Positions 20,739 through 32,976 are shown, counted from the first letter of the stretch. The stretch is 64,000 nt of DNA from Cranoglanis bouderius (GCA_023630585.1 CM042540.1:23850074-23914073); one strand, 5' to 3'. Numbers and translations: made by a program. Notes: generated from the sequence alone by a model not told the origin.

Positions 20739-23700
20739 ATGCCCTCTATCAACAGTTTAGCAGGATTTGCAGCGTGTGCAGCTGGAGCTGTAGCTGTGGC
20801 TGCTGGTGTTTACTATGTTCAGAAGCGTGGAGATGAGAAACGGAGTATGGAGGCCTGCGAAGGCTCACCTGTCCACGAAGGTAGAGTTATTTCCATGAGT
20901 GCTGCTCGGTCCTGGTGTAACCAGCACTGTTAAATACAATTCTCTAAAGTTATTAAAACTAACAGTTTTCAGTCAGGGATGTAGCCAGGGCTTTTAGGCT
21001 ACAATGTGGTGGCCAGGTTAGACCAAATATTGGGCTTTATCGTGCTGGCAGTCTAGTGTGAGGTGAAATACTAATCAGCATCTATACAAAATCACATAAC
21101 GTCATTGTCTACCCCTATAATAATAATCAGCTCTGATGAATGCCTGCTTACATGATGGTTTTGCTTTTGCATTTAGACCCAGTGCAGATTGTCTCTTCAG
21201 GCTTTCTGCCTTCTGATGGATACAAGGACATGCAGAAGGACAGGGCCACCCCTGGACTGCTGAACCTGGAGGACAGAGTGATGGAGCTGGAGAAACTGCT
21301 CTCTGAGGTTCACAGAGAGTCTGAGATAAAAAGCGAGGTGAGTGAGAAAAGTCTCGCATTAAACAGTACTTCTCAAATCAATATGAGTACCAATACAACT
21401 GAGAAAAGAAAATATCTCCACACTGGAAGTGATGTTCACCTCTGCCTTAAAACTGTCCAAGAGACACAATACACACTCTGACCAGACAGTGTTAAGTTTT
21501 GATCAGTTATTTAATGATCATATACAGGGTCTCATTAAGCAATGTTCTGACCTATGGCTGTCTTTCAGGAGCGTGAACAAGAGCGACAGGCTCACAGAGT
21601 CCTGAAGGAGAAATATGATGAGATGAAGGAGGTGGTAAAGCAGAAGGAGGAGTTACTAAAGGTAAGCTTTTTTATGAAGCCATGACTCATAAATATGGAC
21701 ATTTGGGTAGCAGATACATTAGATACATTCATTAGGTTCATTAGGATATAACATTAGATACATTCATCTTTTCTATGTATTTATTTACCTGGTGCTTAAA
21801 TCTGAATAAATGTACAATACAAACTTGGAGCGGTTGGTTGCAAAGCCCTAAGGCTTCCATCAAATGTGTGAAGGTCTGCAAAAACCCATCGGTTGTTGTT
21901 TAAGCCAGTACAGTCTTACTTTCTGCTGGTAATATACTTTGATGTCTAAAGTTTAAGAAAACAGGAACAAAGTTTACCAAAATTATGTGGTAATTATTGT
22001 GAAGTTTGAAGCTCCTCTACCACATGGTTGTCTTCTAGGAGCGGGAACGAGAGCAGCAGGATCACACCACCCTTTTGTCCCAGTATGAAGACATTAAGGT
22101 AAACATTTTTTCTCATGAATCCACGACTGTGTTGTGTGTGGAAGAGATTTTTTGTAGCCAGAGGAGTAAATACGTAATGTTGGGGATTTTAATCTCATTG
22201 ACTAAGAAACTGAATCTGGGGAGGAGATGGAGGTTTTATCAAGACAGCGACTCCATACATACAGCCAAAATATCTCAAGAAGGCTTTGCATGGCCTGGCC
22301 AATCTACTGACTTGAATCCTATTGAAAATTTATGGGGGCTATTAAAATTGTGAGTCTATCAGAGGGACCTTCATAACCTTGGAGAACTGAGGATTATATG
22401 ATGAGGCGGAATGGACCAAAACTGAACCACAATCCTGCAGAAAGCTTATTAGTTCTTACTGTATATGTCTCGAAATTCGTTATTCCTAATAGTGTCTTTA
22501 CAACAAAGTATTAATGTTGGTAATTTGTAGTGTCTGAATATCTTTGATCAATTTCATGCACTCAGAATACTCTGGAGAACAAGAACTCCACTCTGAAGGA
22601 CCAAGTACAAATACTGCAAGGCTCAGTGGAGAAGTTGGAGGGACAACTCCATGAGACCGAAAAGGCATATGAAAAGGAATTGGAGGTAAGTGAGAAAAGC
22701 CTTTTCTACATTTTCATCTTCTGCAAAGTGTTTGTGCTCACAGTATGTCTGCACATGTGTGTTTCTTCATGCTGGTTTAGCGACACTTTGTCCATCGTAC
22801 ATATCCCCAGATTTTCTGCTGGTCGTCAAAAGTGTCTGAACATGTGTGTAAAAAGTAAATAAATCCTACAACATTTTGGATGGTGAACTTTCAGGGTCAC
22901 GAGTCCAAGCTGATAAACCTGGAGAACAGAAAGAGGCATCTGGAGGCGCTGATCTATGAGGTAGCCAGACAGTTTAAGAAGAAAAGCATGGTGAGTGAGA
23001 AAAGCCTCACATTAAAATGAACTTTGCACATTAATTTGAGCATCAAACAACATGGCAAATATTGAGAAAAGAAAAATAAAAGTTCACCTGTACCTAAAAA
23101 CCTTTCAAGAGAGACAATACACACTTTGACCAGACAGTGTAACATTTTGATCGATTATTTATTGATCATAATCACATAAACCAAAATTGCAGATGTGAAC
23201 ATTAAGCTCTCACATGGCTGTGTTTTAGGAGCAGGAGCGAGAGCAACAGCAGTACTGCGACATTTTGGCCCATTATGAAGACACTAAGGTAAGCTCTTCT
23301 TCTCTTCATTTTAAATGTGATGAATTGTTAATTGTGTAGTTCCTCTTTGCTGATGTTTGGCTCCAATCCCTATTCACTTACAATAAAAACAATGTTTGGG
23401 AGCAGAATCCACAAGTGTAAGTGTTGGTGGAGTTGCAGTGGAAAATGAAAGTTAAGAACACAAATAGTGTAAAACCATTAAAATGTAACAAATGATTGAA
23501 CTGCACTGATGTGGTCACTCTATGTGCAGTAATAATATCAGTTATTCATTTTACAAAATCTATCAGATGTTGTAAATTGATTTTGTCTTTACAAATGTTG
23601 TAACATAAAACTTTTAGCAGACATGAATGGAGTGATGTGGCGCGTCATATTTGAGGAGAATTTAATCTCACTGGCCAAGAAACTGCATCTGGGGAGGATG

Positions 23701-26700
23701 TTTCAACAAGACAGTGACCCTATAAATACAGCCAAAATACCTCAAGAAGCTTTAGCCAATCTACTGACTTGAATCCCATTGAAAATGTAATGAATTAAAG
23801 ATGAATTGCTGAGAGGAATTGGACAAACCTGAACCACAATCCTGCAGAAAGCTTATTAGTTCTTACTGTATATGTCTCGAAGCTGTAAATGCTAACAATG
23901 GCTTTGCAGCAAAGTGCTAAAGTTGGTAATTTGTGTTGTCTGAAAACTTTTTATCAATTTCATGCACTCAGGAAACTCTGGAGCACGAGAACTCCAACCT
24001 GAAGAATCAGGTCAAAACACTGCAGGATTCAGTGGAGGAGTTGGAGGGACAGCTCCATGAGACCCAAAAGATGTGTGAAGAGAAATTGAAGGTAAGTGAA
24101 AAAAGACTTAATAACAAGTTAGACGTTAGGCTTATTAGTTCTTACTGTATATGTCTCGAAGCTGTAAATGCTAACAATAGCTTTGCAACAAAGTGCTAAT
24201 GTTGGTCATTTGTGGTGTCTGAATACCTTTTATCAATTTCATGCACTCAGAATACTCTGAATCACGAGAACGGCATCCTGAAGGACCAAGTACAAACACT
24301 GCAAGGCTCAGTGGAGGAGTTGGAGGGACAACTCCATGAGACCGAGAAGATGTATGAAGAGAACTTTAAGGTAAGTGAGAAAAGCCTTAAGAACAATTTA
24401 GATGTGCACATATAAAGAGAATTTTAATCAACATTATTGATCATAATCATACAAACCAATATTACTGTTTTAATTGTATCACAGCATCTTGTTAACAACT
24501 ATGCATTTTCCAAAAAAAGTGAAATGGCCCATTGCAGATGTGAACATTAAGCTCTGACATGGCTGTGTTTTAGGAGCTGGAGCACGAGCAAAAGCATTAC
24601 AGCGTCCTTTGGTTCCGTTTCCAAGACACTAAGGTAAGCTCTTCTTCGCATTAAACCACGACTGCTATTGTGTGTGGAAGAATATTTTTGTACAAGTAAA
24701 TAAAACTATTAATTTTTTTTCTGAATTTCCAGTCCTCTCTGGCTGAAGCTGAGGAGAGAGCTAAGATTGCTCAGGAGTCCAACACTCAGCTGGAGTATGA
24801 GAACTCCAACCTGTTGGAGCAGGTGAAAACACTGCAGGACTCAGTGGAGGAGTTGGAGGGACAACTCAATGAGACCCAAAAGATGTATGAAGAGAAATTG
24901 AAGGTAAATGAGAAAAGACTTAATAACAAGTTAGATGTGCACATAAAAAGAGATTTTCACAATCGTACGGCCAAACGTAAAAAAAAAATAATAAAAAAAT
25001 CAACACTGCTGCAACCGTTTCTAAATTTTCATCACTTGCGACTTTTATCACACCTGACCACAGGCGATCACTTTAAGACATTAAGTTTGAACCTCTTCTA
25101 CCTCATGGTTGTCTTCTAGGAGCTGGAGCGAGAGCAGGAGGATCACACCATCCTTTTGTCCCAGTATGAAGACATTAAGGTAAACCTTTTTCTCATGAAG
25201 CCACGACTGCTGTTGTGTGTGGAAGAATTAAAATACGTAATGTTGTGGATTTTAAACATTCATTCATTGGGCCATCACTCATTATTTATCACTTGTGCTC
25301 ATAATTGATGGAAACCAGATGTCCTGTGGAGCTTTCTTAGCAAGCTTTCTATCTAATATGACTGAGTAAGGTAGCTAACTGTCTTTCTAAACAACAATGT
25401 CCATTCCTAATCAGGGGACTCCTGTTTTTAGTGGAGAAGAACAGCCACCTAATAATATTTTATCAGCTTTACTTTAGTGTTTGGGTTTCTTAGGTTCCAG
25501 AAAGATCAGAAAAGATCATAATCTACTACAAAGCTAGTACACAGTGCTGCTTTGTATATATATTTTATATGTGTTTAGAGTGCATCTGTTCAATTTCTAT
25601 AACGTATTCATATTCAGCTCCACCTTTAATGTAAAAGTAAATAAAGCGAATACCCTTTGGTCACTGAATTTCCAGGTCTCCCTCGCTGAAGCTCAGAAGA
25701 GTGCTCAGAATGCTCTGGAGTCCAGTGCTCAGCAGGAGCATGAGAACTCCTGCCTGATGCACCATGTAAGCATACTGCAATTCTCAGTGAAGGAGCAGAT
25801 GGGACAACTCCATGATTCTCAGCGGACGTGTGATGACACATTGAAAGTAAGTGAGAAAAGCCTTGCAGTAAGCTGTACTTTTTAAGGACTCCACAGGCTG
25901 AACTCCTGATTGTTGACACTCCTTTCGACATTTTTGTGTTTTCCTTCTTTTTAACACTATAACAACACGTTAATGGGTGCACATAAACAGAGCTTGGAAA
26001 TAAGGGTCCCCAAATGACATGTTAAAAAACTGCAGAAACACTGCTACTACCTTTTCTAGATTTTCATCACTTGCTGCTTTTGTCACACATGACCCAGCTC
26101 ATGAAGAGCTTGAGAACTAGCTGATGTGTAATGAAAAACTCATTGCATGATAATCATACCCAAAAAAGTGAAATGACCCATTGCAGATGTGAACATTAAG
26201 CTCTGACATGGCTGTGTTTTAGGAGCTGGAGCAAGGGCAACAGCATTACAGCGTCCTTTGGTCCAGTTACGAAGACACTAAGGTAAGCTCTCCTTCTCAT
26301 TAAACTACGACTGCTATTGTGTGTGGAAGAATATTTTTGTAGAAGTAAATAAAACTATTAATTTTTTTTCTGAATTTCCAGTCCTCTCTGGCTGAAGCTG
26401 AAGAGAGAGCTAAGATTGCTCAGGAGTCCAACGCTCAGCTGGAGTACGACAACTCCAACCTGAAGGATCAGGTCAAAACACTGCAGGACTCAATGGAGAA
26501 GTTGGAGGGACAGCTCCATGAGACCCAAAAGATGTGTGAAGAGAAATTGAAGGTAAGTGAGAAAAGACATAATAACAAGTTAGATGTGCACATAAAAAGA
26601 GATTTTCACAATCGTACGGCCAAACGTAAAAAAAAATTTAAAAAATCAACACTGCTGCAACCTTTTCTAAATTTTCATCACTTGCGACTTTTATCACACC

Positions 26701-28178
26701 TGACCACAGGCGATCACTTTAAGACATTAAGTTTGAACCTCTTCTATCTCATGGTTGTCTTCTAGGAGCTGGAGCGAGAGCAGGAGGATCACACCATCCT
26801 TTTGTCCCAGTATGAAGACATTAAGGTAAACCTTTTTCTCATGAAGCCACGACTGCTGTCGTGTGTGGAAGAAATTTTTTTGTAGCCAGAGGACTAAATA
26901 CGTAATGTTTGGGGATTTTAACCATTCATTCAGTGGGCCATCACTCATTATTTGTCACTTGGACTCATAATTGATCTCAACAGGCTTTCTGTCTAATATG
27001 ACTAGCTAACTGTCTTTCTAAACAGCAATGTCTATTCCAAATCAGGGGAATCCTGTGTGTAGTGGAGAAGAACAGCCACCTAATAATATTTTATCAGCTT
27101 TACTTTAGTGTTTGGGTTTCTTACGTTCCAGAAAGATCAGAAAAGATCATAATCTACTACAAAGCTAGTACACAGTGCTGCTTTGTATATGTATTTTATA
27201 TGTGTTTAGAGTACATCTGTTCAATTTCTATAACGTATTCATATTCAGCTCCACCTTTAATGTAAAAGTAAATAAAGCCTTTGGTCACTGAATTTCCAGG
27301 TCTCCCTCGCTGAAGCTCAGAAGAGTGCTCAGAATGCTCTGGAGTCCAGTGCTCAGCAGGAGCATGAGAACTCCTGCCTGATGCACCATGTAAGCATACT
27401 GCAATTCTCAGTGAAGGAGCAGATGGGACAACTCCATGATTCTCAGCGGACGTGTGATGAGACATTGAAAGTAAGTGAGAAAAGCCTTGCATTAAGCTGT
27501 ACTTTTTAAGGACTCCACAGGCTGAACTCCTGATTGCTGACACTTCTTTCGACATTTTTTGTGTTTTCCTTCTTTTTAACACTATAACAACACGTTAATG
27601 GGTGCACATAAACAGAGCTTGGAAATAATGGTCCCCAAATGATATGTTAAAAAACTGCAGAAACACTGCTACTACCTTTTCTAGATTTTCATCACTTGCT
27701 GCTTTGGTCACACATGACCCAGCTCATGAAGAGCTTGAGAACTAGCTGATGTGTAATGAAAAACTCATTGCATGATAATCATACCCAAAAAAGTGAAATG
27801 GCCCATTGCAGATGTGAACATTAAGCTCTGACATGGCTGTGTTTTAGGAGCTGGAGCAAGGGCAACAGCATTACAGCGTCCTTTGGTCCCGTTACGAAGA
27901 CACTAAGGTAAGCTCTCCTTCTCCTTAAACCACGACTGCTATTGTGTGTGGAAGAATATTTTTGTAGAAGTAAATAAAACTATTAATTTTTTTTTCTGAA
28001 TTTCCAGTCCTCTCTGGCTGAAGCTGAAGAGAGAGCTAAGATTGCTCAGGAGTTCAACACTCAGCTGGAGTACGACAACTCCAACCTGAAGGATCAGGTC
28101 AAAACACTGCAGGACTCAATGGAGAAGTTGGAGGGACAGCTCCATGAGACCCAAAAGATGTGTGAAGAGAAATTGAAG
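20739..28178 (+). CDS. Uncharacterised membrane-anchored coiled-coil protein built from duplicated exons
   Basis: Predicted exons: 20739-20880, 21177-21337, 21569-21661, 22039-22098, 22566-22685, 22895-22990, 23229-23288, 23972-24091, 24251-24370, 24574-24633, 24733-24903, 25120-25179, 25676-25846, 26223-26282, 26382-26552, 26766-26825, 27300-27470, 27848-27907 and 28008-28178. All have AG/GT borders. From the end of exon 2 on every exon is phase 0, with lengths 93, 60, 120, 96 or 171 bp. Joined, they give about 709 codons with no stop. Residues 7-26 are a hydrophobic segment (GFAACAAGAVAVAAGVYYVQ) followed by basic residues, a likely signal anchor. The rest is charged heptad-type coiled coil alternating 20-residue modules (ELEREQEDHTILLSQYEDIK) and 40- or 57-residue modules (SSLAEAEERAKIAQES..). 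No stop or terminal exon follows; an RTE-type LINE interrupts at about 28273. I do not recognise the family. It probably forms long dimeric rods on a membrane. Confidence 0.72.
22150..22470 (+). mobile_element. Tc1-like transposase C-terminal relic in coiled-coil gene intron (copy 1)
   Basis: The plus strand reads DSDSIHTAKISQEG and WPGQSTDLNPIENLWGLLK, the D and E parts of a Tc1-like DDE transposase. The same relic at 23620-23900 lies in the equivalent intron of the next exon set, so it was carried along by tandem duplication. Confidence 0.75.
23620..23900 (+). mobile_element. Tc1-like relic (copy 2)
   Basis: This matches 22150-22470 with extra deletions (for example at the WPGQ segment). 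It sits between a 60-bp and a 120-bp exon, exactly like copy 1. Confidence 0.75.
25120..26765 (+). repeat. Four-exon tandem duplication unit, copy 1
   Basis: Exons at 25120, 25676, 26223 and 26382 plus their introns form a unit of about 1.63 kb. Every exon recurs 1624-1646 bp downstream. Exon translations differ from copy 2 at only a few residues, and the introns are equally similar. The related but more diverged exons at 24574 and 24733 show that an older copy precedes it. Confidence 0.92.
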
Positions 28179-28272
28179 GTAAGTGAGAAAAGACTTAATA
28201 ACAAGTTAGACGTGTACATAAAAAGAGATTTTTACAATCGTACGGCCAAACGTAAAAAAAAAAAAAAAAAAA
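26766..28272 (+). repeat. Four-exon tandem duplication unit, copy 2 (3' end cut by LINE)
   Basis: Exons at 26766, 27300, 27848 and 28008. The final intron matches the intron at 26553-26660 as far as aatcaacac (about 28273-28277), then stops at the RTE-type LINE. The expected continuation (tgctgcaacc..) does not reappear after the LINE, so a deletion or rearrangement went with the insertion. Confidence 0.9.
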
Positions 28273-28277
28273 TCAAC

Positions 28278-31200
28278 ACAAGCCAGTGTACTTTTTGTGC
28301 CGGTCCCAAGCCCGGATAAATAGAGAGGGTTGTGTCAGGAAGGGCATCCGACGTAAAACTTTTGCCAAATTCAATATGCGAATCACGAACATGACTTCCA
28401 TACCGGATCGGTCGGGGCCCGGGTTAACAACGACCGCCATCGGTGCCGTTGACCTACAGGGCACTGGTGGAAATTGGGCTACTGTTGGTCGAAGAAGGAG
28501 AGGAGGAAGGTGTGTTAGAGGAGGAAGGCGTGTCCGTAGGCAGAGAGAGAAGAGGAAAGTCAGGAGTTTAGGACTGAAAGTAGGGACTTTGCATGTTGGT
28601 ACGATGACAGGTAAAGGCAGAGAGCTGGTAGATATGATGCAGAGGAGGCAAGTTGACATTCTGTGTGTCCAGGAGACCAGGTGGAAAGGGAGCAAGGCTA
28701 GAAGCATTGGAGCAGGGTTTAAACTGTTTTATCATGGTGTGGACAGGAAGAGAAATGGAGTAGGAGTGATCCTGAAGGAGGAGTTTGTGAAGAATGTTCT
28801 GGAGGTAAAGAGAGTGTCAGATAGGTTGATGAGTCTGAAGCTGGAAATTGAAGGTGTGATGTTGAATGTTGTTAGGGCTTACGCGTTAGTGTTCCCAGAG
28901 GTGAGAGAGTGGTGATAGGGGCAGACTTTAATGGACACATGTTGGTGAAGGGAATAGTGGGGATGAGGAAGTGATGGGCAGGTTTGGTCTTCAGGTAAGG
29001 AACCCAGAAGGACAGAGGTTGGTAGACTTTGCTAAAAGTATGGAGATGGCTGTGGTGAACACGTACTTTCAGAAGAGGCAGGAACACAGGGTGACATATA
29101 AGAGTGGTGGCAGGAGCACACAGGTGGACTATATCTTATGTAGACACTGTAATCTGATGGAGATTAGCGATTGCAAAGTAGTGGTAGGAGAGAGTGTAGC
29201 TAGACAGCATAGGATGGTGGTGTGTAAGATGACTCTGGTGGTGAGGAAGATGAAGAGAGCAAAGGCAGAGCAGAAGACAAAGTGGTGGAAGTTGGAAAAG
29301 GAAGAGTGTTGTGCGGTTTTCAGGGAGGAGTTGGTCAGGAGGTGCTTCCAGATGACTGGACTACTACAGCCAAACTGATCAGGGAGACAGGTAGGAAGGT
29401 GCTAGGTGTGTCATCTGGAAGGAGGAAAGAAGACAAGGAGACTTGGTGGTGGAATGAGGAAGTTCAGGAGAGTATCCAGAAGAAGAGGTTAGCTAGGAAG
29501 AAGTGGGACAGTGAGAGGACGGAGGAAAGTAGACAGGAATATAGGGAGATGCTGCGTGAGGTTAAGATAGAGGTGGCAAAGGCCAAACAGAAAGCTTATG
29601 AGGACATGTATGCAAGGTTAGATAGTAAGGAAGGTGAGAGGGATGTGTATCGGTTGGCGAGGCAGAGGGATAGAGATGGTAAGGATGTGCAGCAGGTTAG
29701 AGTGATTAAAGATAGAGATGGACATGTGTTGACAGGTGACAGGAGGGTGAGGGAAAGATGGAAGGAGTACTTTGAGGAACTGATGAATGAGGAATATGAC
29801 AGAGAGAGAAGAGTAGTAGAGGCAAATATTGTTGAGCAGGAAGTAGAAAGGATTAGCAAGGGTGAAGTTAGGAGAGCTTTGAAGAGGATGAAGAGAGGAA
29901 AGGCGGTTGGTCCTGATGACATACCAGTGGAGGTATGGAAGTATCTAGGAGAGATGGCAGTAGAGTTTTTAACTAGGTTGTTCAACGAGGTCCTAGAGAG
30001 TGAGAGGATGCCTGAGGAATGGAGGAGAAGTGTTTTGGTGCCGATTTTTAAGAACAAGGGAGATGTGCAGAGTTGTGGAAACTACAGAGTTATTAAGCTG
30101 ATGAGCCATACAATGAAGTTGTGGGAAAAAGTCGTGGAAGCAAGGCTAAGGGGAGAAGTGAGAATTTGTGAGCAGCAGTATGGTTTCATGCCAAGAAGGA
30201 GCACTACAGATGCAATATTTGCTTTGAGAATGTTGATGGAGAAGTACAGAGAGGGTCAGAAAGAGCTGCATTGTGTCTTTGTTGATTTAGAGAAAGCATA
30301 TGACAGGGTGCCAAGAGAGGAGCTGTGGTATTGTATAAGGAGGTCTGGAGTGGCAGAGAAGTATGTTAGAGTGGTGCAGGATATGTATGAGAGCAGTAGG
30401 ACAATGGTAAGGTGTGCGGTAGGTGTGACAGAGGAGTTCACGGTGAAGGTGGGACTGCATCAAGGATCGGCTCTGAGCCCCTTCTTGTTTGCGGTGGTGA
30501 TGGACAGGCTGACAGACGAGGTCAGACAGGAATCTCCATGGACTAAGATGTTTCCGGATACATTGTGATCTGTAGTGAGAGCAGGGAGCAGGTGGAGGAA
30601 ACTCTAGAGAGGTGGAGGTTTGCTCTGGAGAGAAGAGGAATGAAGGTTAGTCTCAGCAAGACAGAATACATGTGTGTGAATGAGAGGGATCCAAGTGGAA
30701 CAGTGAGGTTACAGGGAGAAGAGATAAAGAAGGTGCAGGATTTTAAGTACTTAGGGTCAACAGTCCAGAGCAACGGGGAGTGTGGAAAAGAAGTGAAGAA
30801 GCGTGTGCAGGCAGGTTGGAATGGGTGAAGAAAAGTGTCAGGTCTGTTGTGTGATAAAAGAGTACCAGCAAGAATGAAAGGAAAGATGTACAGGACAGTA
30901 GTGAGACCAGCGATTTTGTATGGTTTGGAGACAGTTGCACTGAGGAAAAGACAGGAGGAAGAGTTACAGGTAGCAGAGCTAAAGATGTTGAGGTTCTCTT
31001 TGGGAGTGACAAGGATGGATAGGATCAGTTATGAGTACATCAGGGGGACAGCACATGTGAGATGTTTTGGAGACAAAGTTAGAGAGGCCAGGTTGAGATG
31101 GTTTGGACATGTTCAGAGGAGGGAGGGTGAATATATCGATAAAAGGATGCTGAGGTTAGAGCTGCCAGGCAGGAGGCCGAGAGGAAGACCAAAGAGGAGG

Positions 31201-31335
31201 TTTATGGATGTAGTGAAGGAGGACATGAAGGTTGTCAGTCTGAGAGAAGAGAACGCAGGGGATAGGGCTAGATGGAGGCAGATGATTCGCTGTGGCGACC
31301 CCTGAAGGGAACAGCCGAAAGGAAAAGAAGTGGCC
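28278..31335 (+). mobile_element. RTE-type LINE (dead)
   Basis: The 5' end has GTGCCGGTCCCAAGCCCGG and the 3' end GTGGCGACCCCTGAAGGGAA followed by an A/G-rich tail, both typical of a common fish RTE-like LINE. The order is a basic N-terminus, APE-type endonuclease (VDILCVQETRWKGS at about 28655-28700; DYILCR near 29130), reverse transcriptase, and a C-terminal region with RWFGHVQRREGEYI. A deletion in the endonuclease near 28885 joins RAYA to a late segment. At least three frameshifts are present. The RT active site FADD reads FPD and is frameshifted at 30550-30560. It cannot retrotranspose. Confidence 0.88.
29282..30568 (+). pseudogene. Reverse transcriptase ORF of the RTE-type LINE
   Basis: This 428-codon frame contains RT blocks in order: AVGPDDIPVEVWKYLGE, WRRSVLVPIFKNKGD, an altered YRVIKLMSHTMK, QQYGFMPRRSTTDAIFALR, CVFVDLEKAYDRVPREELW and VGLHQGSALSPFLFAVVMD. 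It ends at a frameshift exactly at the YADD-type catalytic box. The C-terminal remainder is in other frames (30565-31305). Confidence 0.85.
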
Positions 31336-31430
31336 TTTGTGTTGTTTGGGGCAAAAAAAATCAGCATTCTCCAATTTTCACCAAATTCATACTGTGCGTT
31401 AGGGAGGTCAAGACTAACACAGTAGTGCAG

Positions 31431-31592
31431 TTACAGTGGGTATAGAAAAGAATCACCCCTCTTTAAAATAATCACATTTTGTTGCTTTTCAGCCTGAAAT
31501 GAAGACGGACACCGTTCTTGTTTTATCCAGCTGTATTTACTCAGTGCAACTTATAACATCCAAGTGAAAGATATAACACCAACATGTCAGAA
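31431..31592 (+). mobile_element. Terminal part of a non-autonomous DNA transposon
   Basis: This begins TACAGTGGGTATAGAAAAGA and continues with text typical of a widespread fish DNA transposon family related to the one at 5971-10060. Only one end is seen. Confidence 0.45.
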
Positions 31593-31602
31593 TTTTTTTT
31601 TT

Positions 31603-31758
31603 AACTCAACAACATTTTGGTGTTTTAGAGAAGAGGAGGAGTTGTACAGTCTGATTTCTAGTGGAATAAAAGACAAGGGAAGATGAGAATTAAAAAAAAA
31701 AAAAAGAAGAAAAAAAAGATTGTATTGGGAAGTTATGTTCGGTTTCAAAAGCCATGAC

Positions 31759-31761
<3 letters not shown>
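31603..31761 (+). repeat. Second copy of the coiled-coil gene upstream region
   Basis: This is the direct repeat of 20117-20275, including AATAAAAG. A (TG)n tract at 31761-31790 and then unrelated repeats follow it, and no first exon like 20739 is found. It is an orphan start region, probably left from a truncated tandem copy of the gene. Confidence 0.75.
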
Positions 31762-31793
<32 letters not shown>

Positions 31794-31799
31794 TTTTTT

Positions 31800-32420
31800 G
31801 TTTGCACACATTATGGAGCTTGGGATAAATGTATGAATTTATCCCCAATGAGCAGCCAGAGGCGATGGTGGTGAGGAAAAACTCCCTGAGACGACACGAG
31901 GAAGAAACCTTGAGAGGAACCAGACTCAAAAGGGAACCCATCCTCATCTGGGTAACACCGAATAGTGCGATTATAAATAAATAAATCCCTTCTATAAATG
32001 TGCTAATGCTACATGCAATACAATGCAGTTGTGTAACCAGGAAAATTCATTACAGTTTTTACATGAGTCTGTTTTGTTGAACTTCACCACTGTTCACTGA
32101 TGGAGACTTGAGTGCAAAACTGTTTGTGGCAATTGTAGTTGTAGCCATCATAGCATAACTGTTCATATGAATTGAGGTCCAAAGCCATCTTTATGGTTTT
32201 TAAGTGGTACCATCCTTAGTAATCTCAATGATCTTTAGGCTGTACCATGTGGGGCCATCCTCAGCAGCAGCATGTGACTTCCAATTGATGAGATCTCCAA
32301 CCAGAAGTAGGGCATCAGGATGGATCAGGCAGGTCCGGAGAGCAGAAGGGGTCAGGACCACTGGCATCTCAGGAGTATCAAGTGCAGCTCGACAGAGAGA
32401 GAGAGAGGGGGGCGGGGGGG
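31800..32420. repeat. Dispersed fish repeat
   Basis: The stretch with GGTGGTGAGGAAAAACTCCC and TTGAGAGGAACCAGACTC is a sequence I know as highly repeated in otophysan genomes, class uncertain. It ends near a GA/G-rich run at 32396-32428. Confidence 0.5.
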
Positions 32421-32628
32421 GGGGGGGATAGAGAATTAGGTATGCTTATTGTCCTGTAATGGTTAAGGACAGTATACTTTGCATGAGTGAAAGCAGGGAC
32501 TCCGGCAAGACTAGTTATGACAGCATAACTAGAAGGGAGAGCCAGAAGGTAACACAGACATGAGGGCTCCCTGGGAAATAAGGCGGCCAGCCACTCCACC
32601 ATCAACCATCTTAGATCACCATCTTTTT

Positions 32629-32840
32629 GGCACAACTACATTGAGACTGAGCTCCGAGGTCCACTGTCCTCCAGAATAGGAGTGTATGTGGATCACAGTG
32701 CAGGAACTCTGTCCTTCTACAGTGTCTCTGACACGATGAGGCTCCTCCACTGTGTCCACACCACATTCACTCAGCCTCTACATGCTGGGTTCTGGACTCA
32801 GGGTTGTGATTCGACTGTGAGGTTATGTGATCTGAAATAA
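32629..32840 (+). pseudogene. Orphan finTRIM B30.2 (SPRY) fragment
   Basis: An open 70-codon stretch matches the last third of the B30.2 domain of the finTRIM gene at 60282-60811. It runs from HNYIETELRGPLSSRIGVYV through DHSAGTLSFYSVSDT to the TAA at 32838-32840. The following 3' flank also matches (AAATGTTTGTAAAAGTG). The PRY part and all other TRIM exons are missing. It marks a third, truncated finTRIM copy. Confidence 0.85.
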
Positions 32841-32943
32841 AATGTTTGTAAAAGTGTTTAGTAAAATTATAACTGAGGTGTCAGATTTAATTTCGCCCTG
32901 AACTAAAATGGCATCTTTGTGTGCAAAAACTGTAACAGTTATA

Positions 32944-32976
<33 letters not shown>

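Noticed and set aside
20365..20739. 124-codon ORF with a leucine-rich start just upstream of the coiled-coil gene
   Set aside because: The hydrophobic start comes from a TGTTGTTGTT repeat, and the frame covers the heat shock element and probable promoter. I see no family match. It is more likely 5' untranslated or promoter sequence.
28273..30057. Minus-strand ORFs across the RTE-type LINE
   Set aside because: These are serine/leucine-rich shadows of the purine-rich LINE coding strand.
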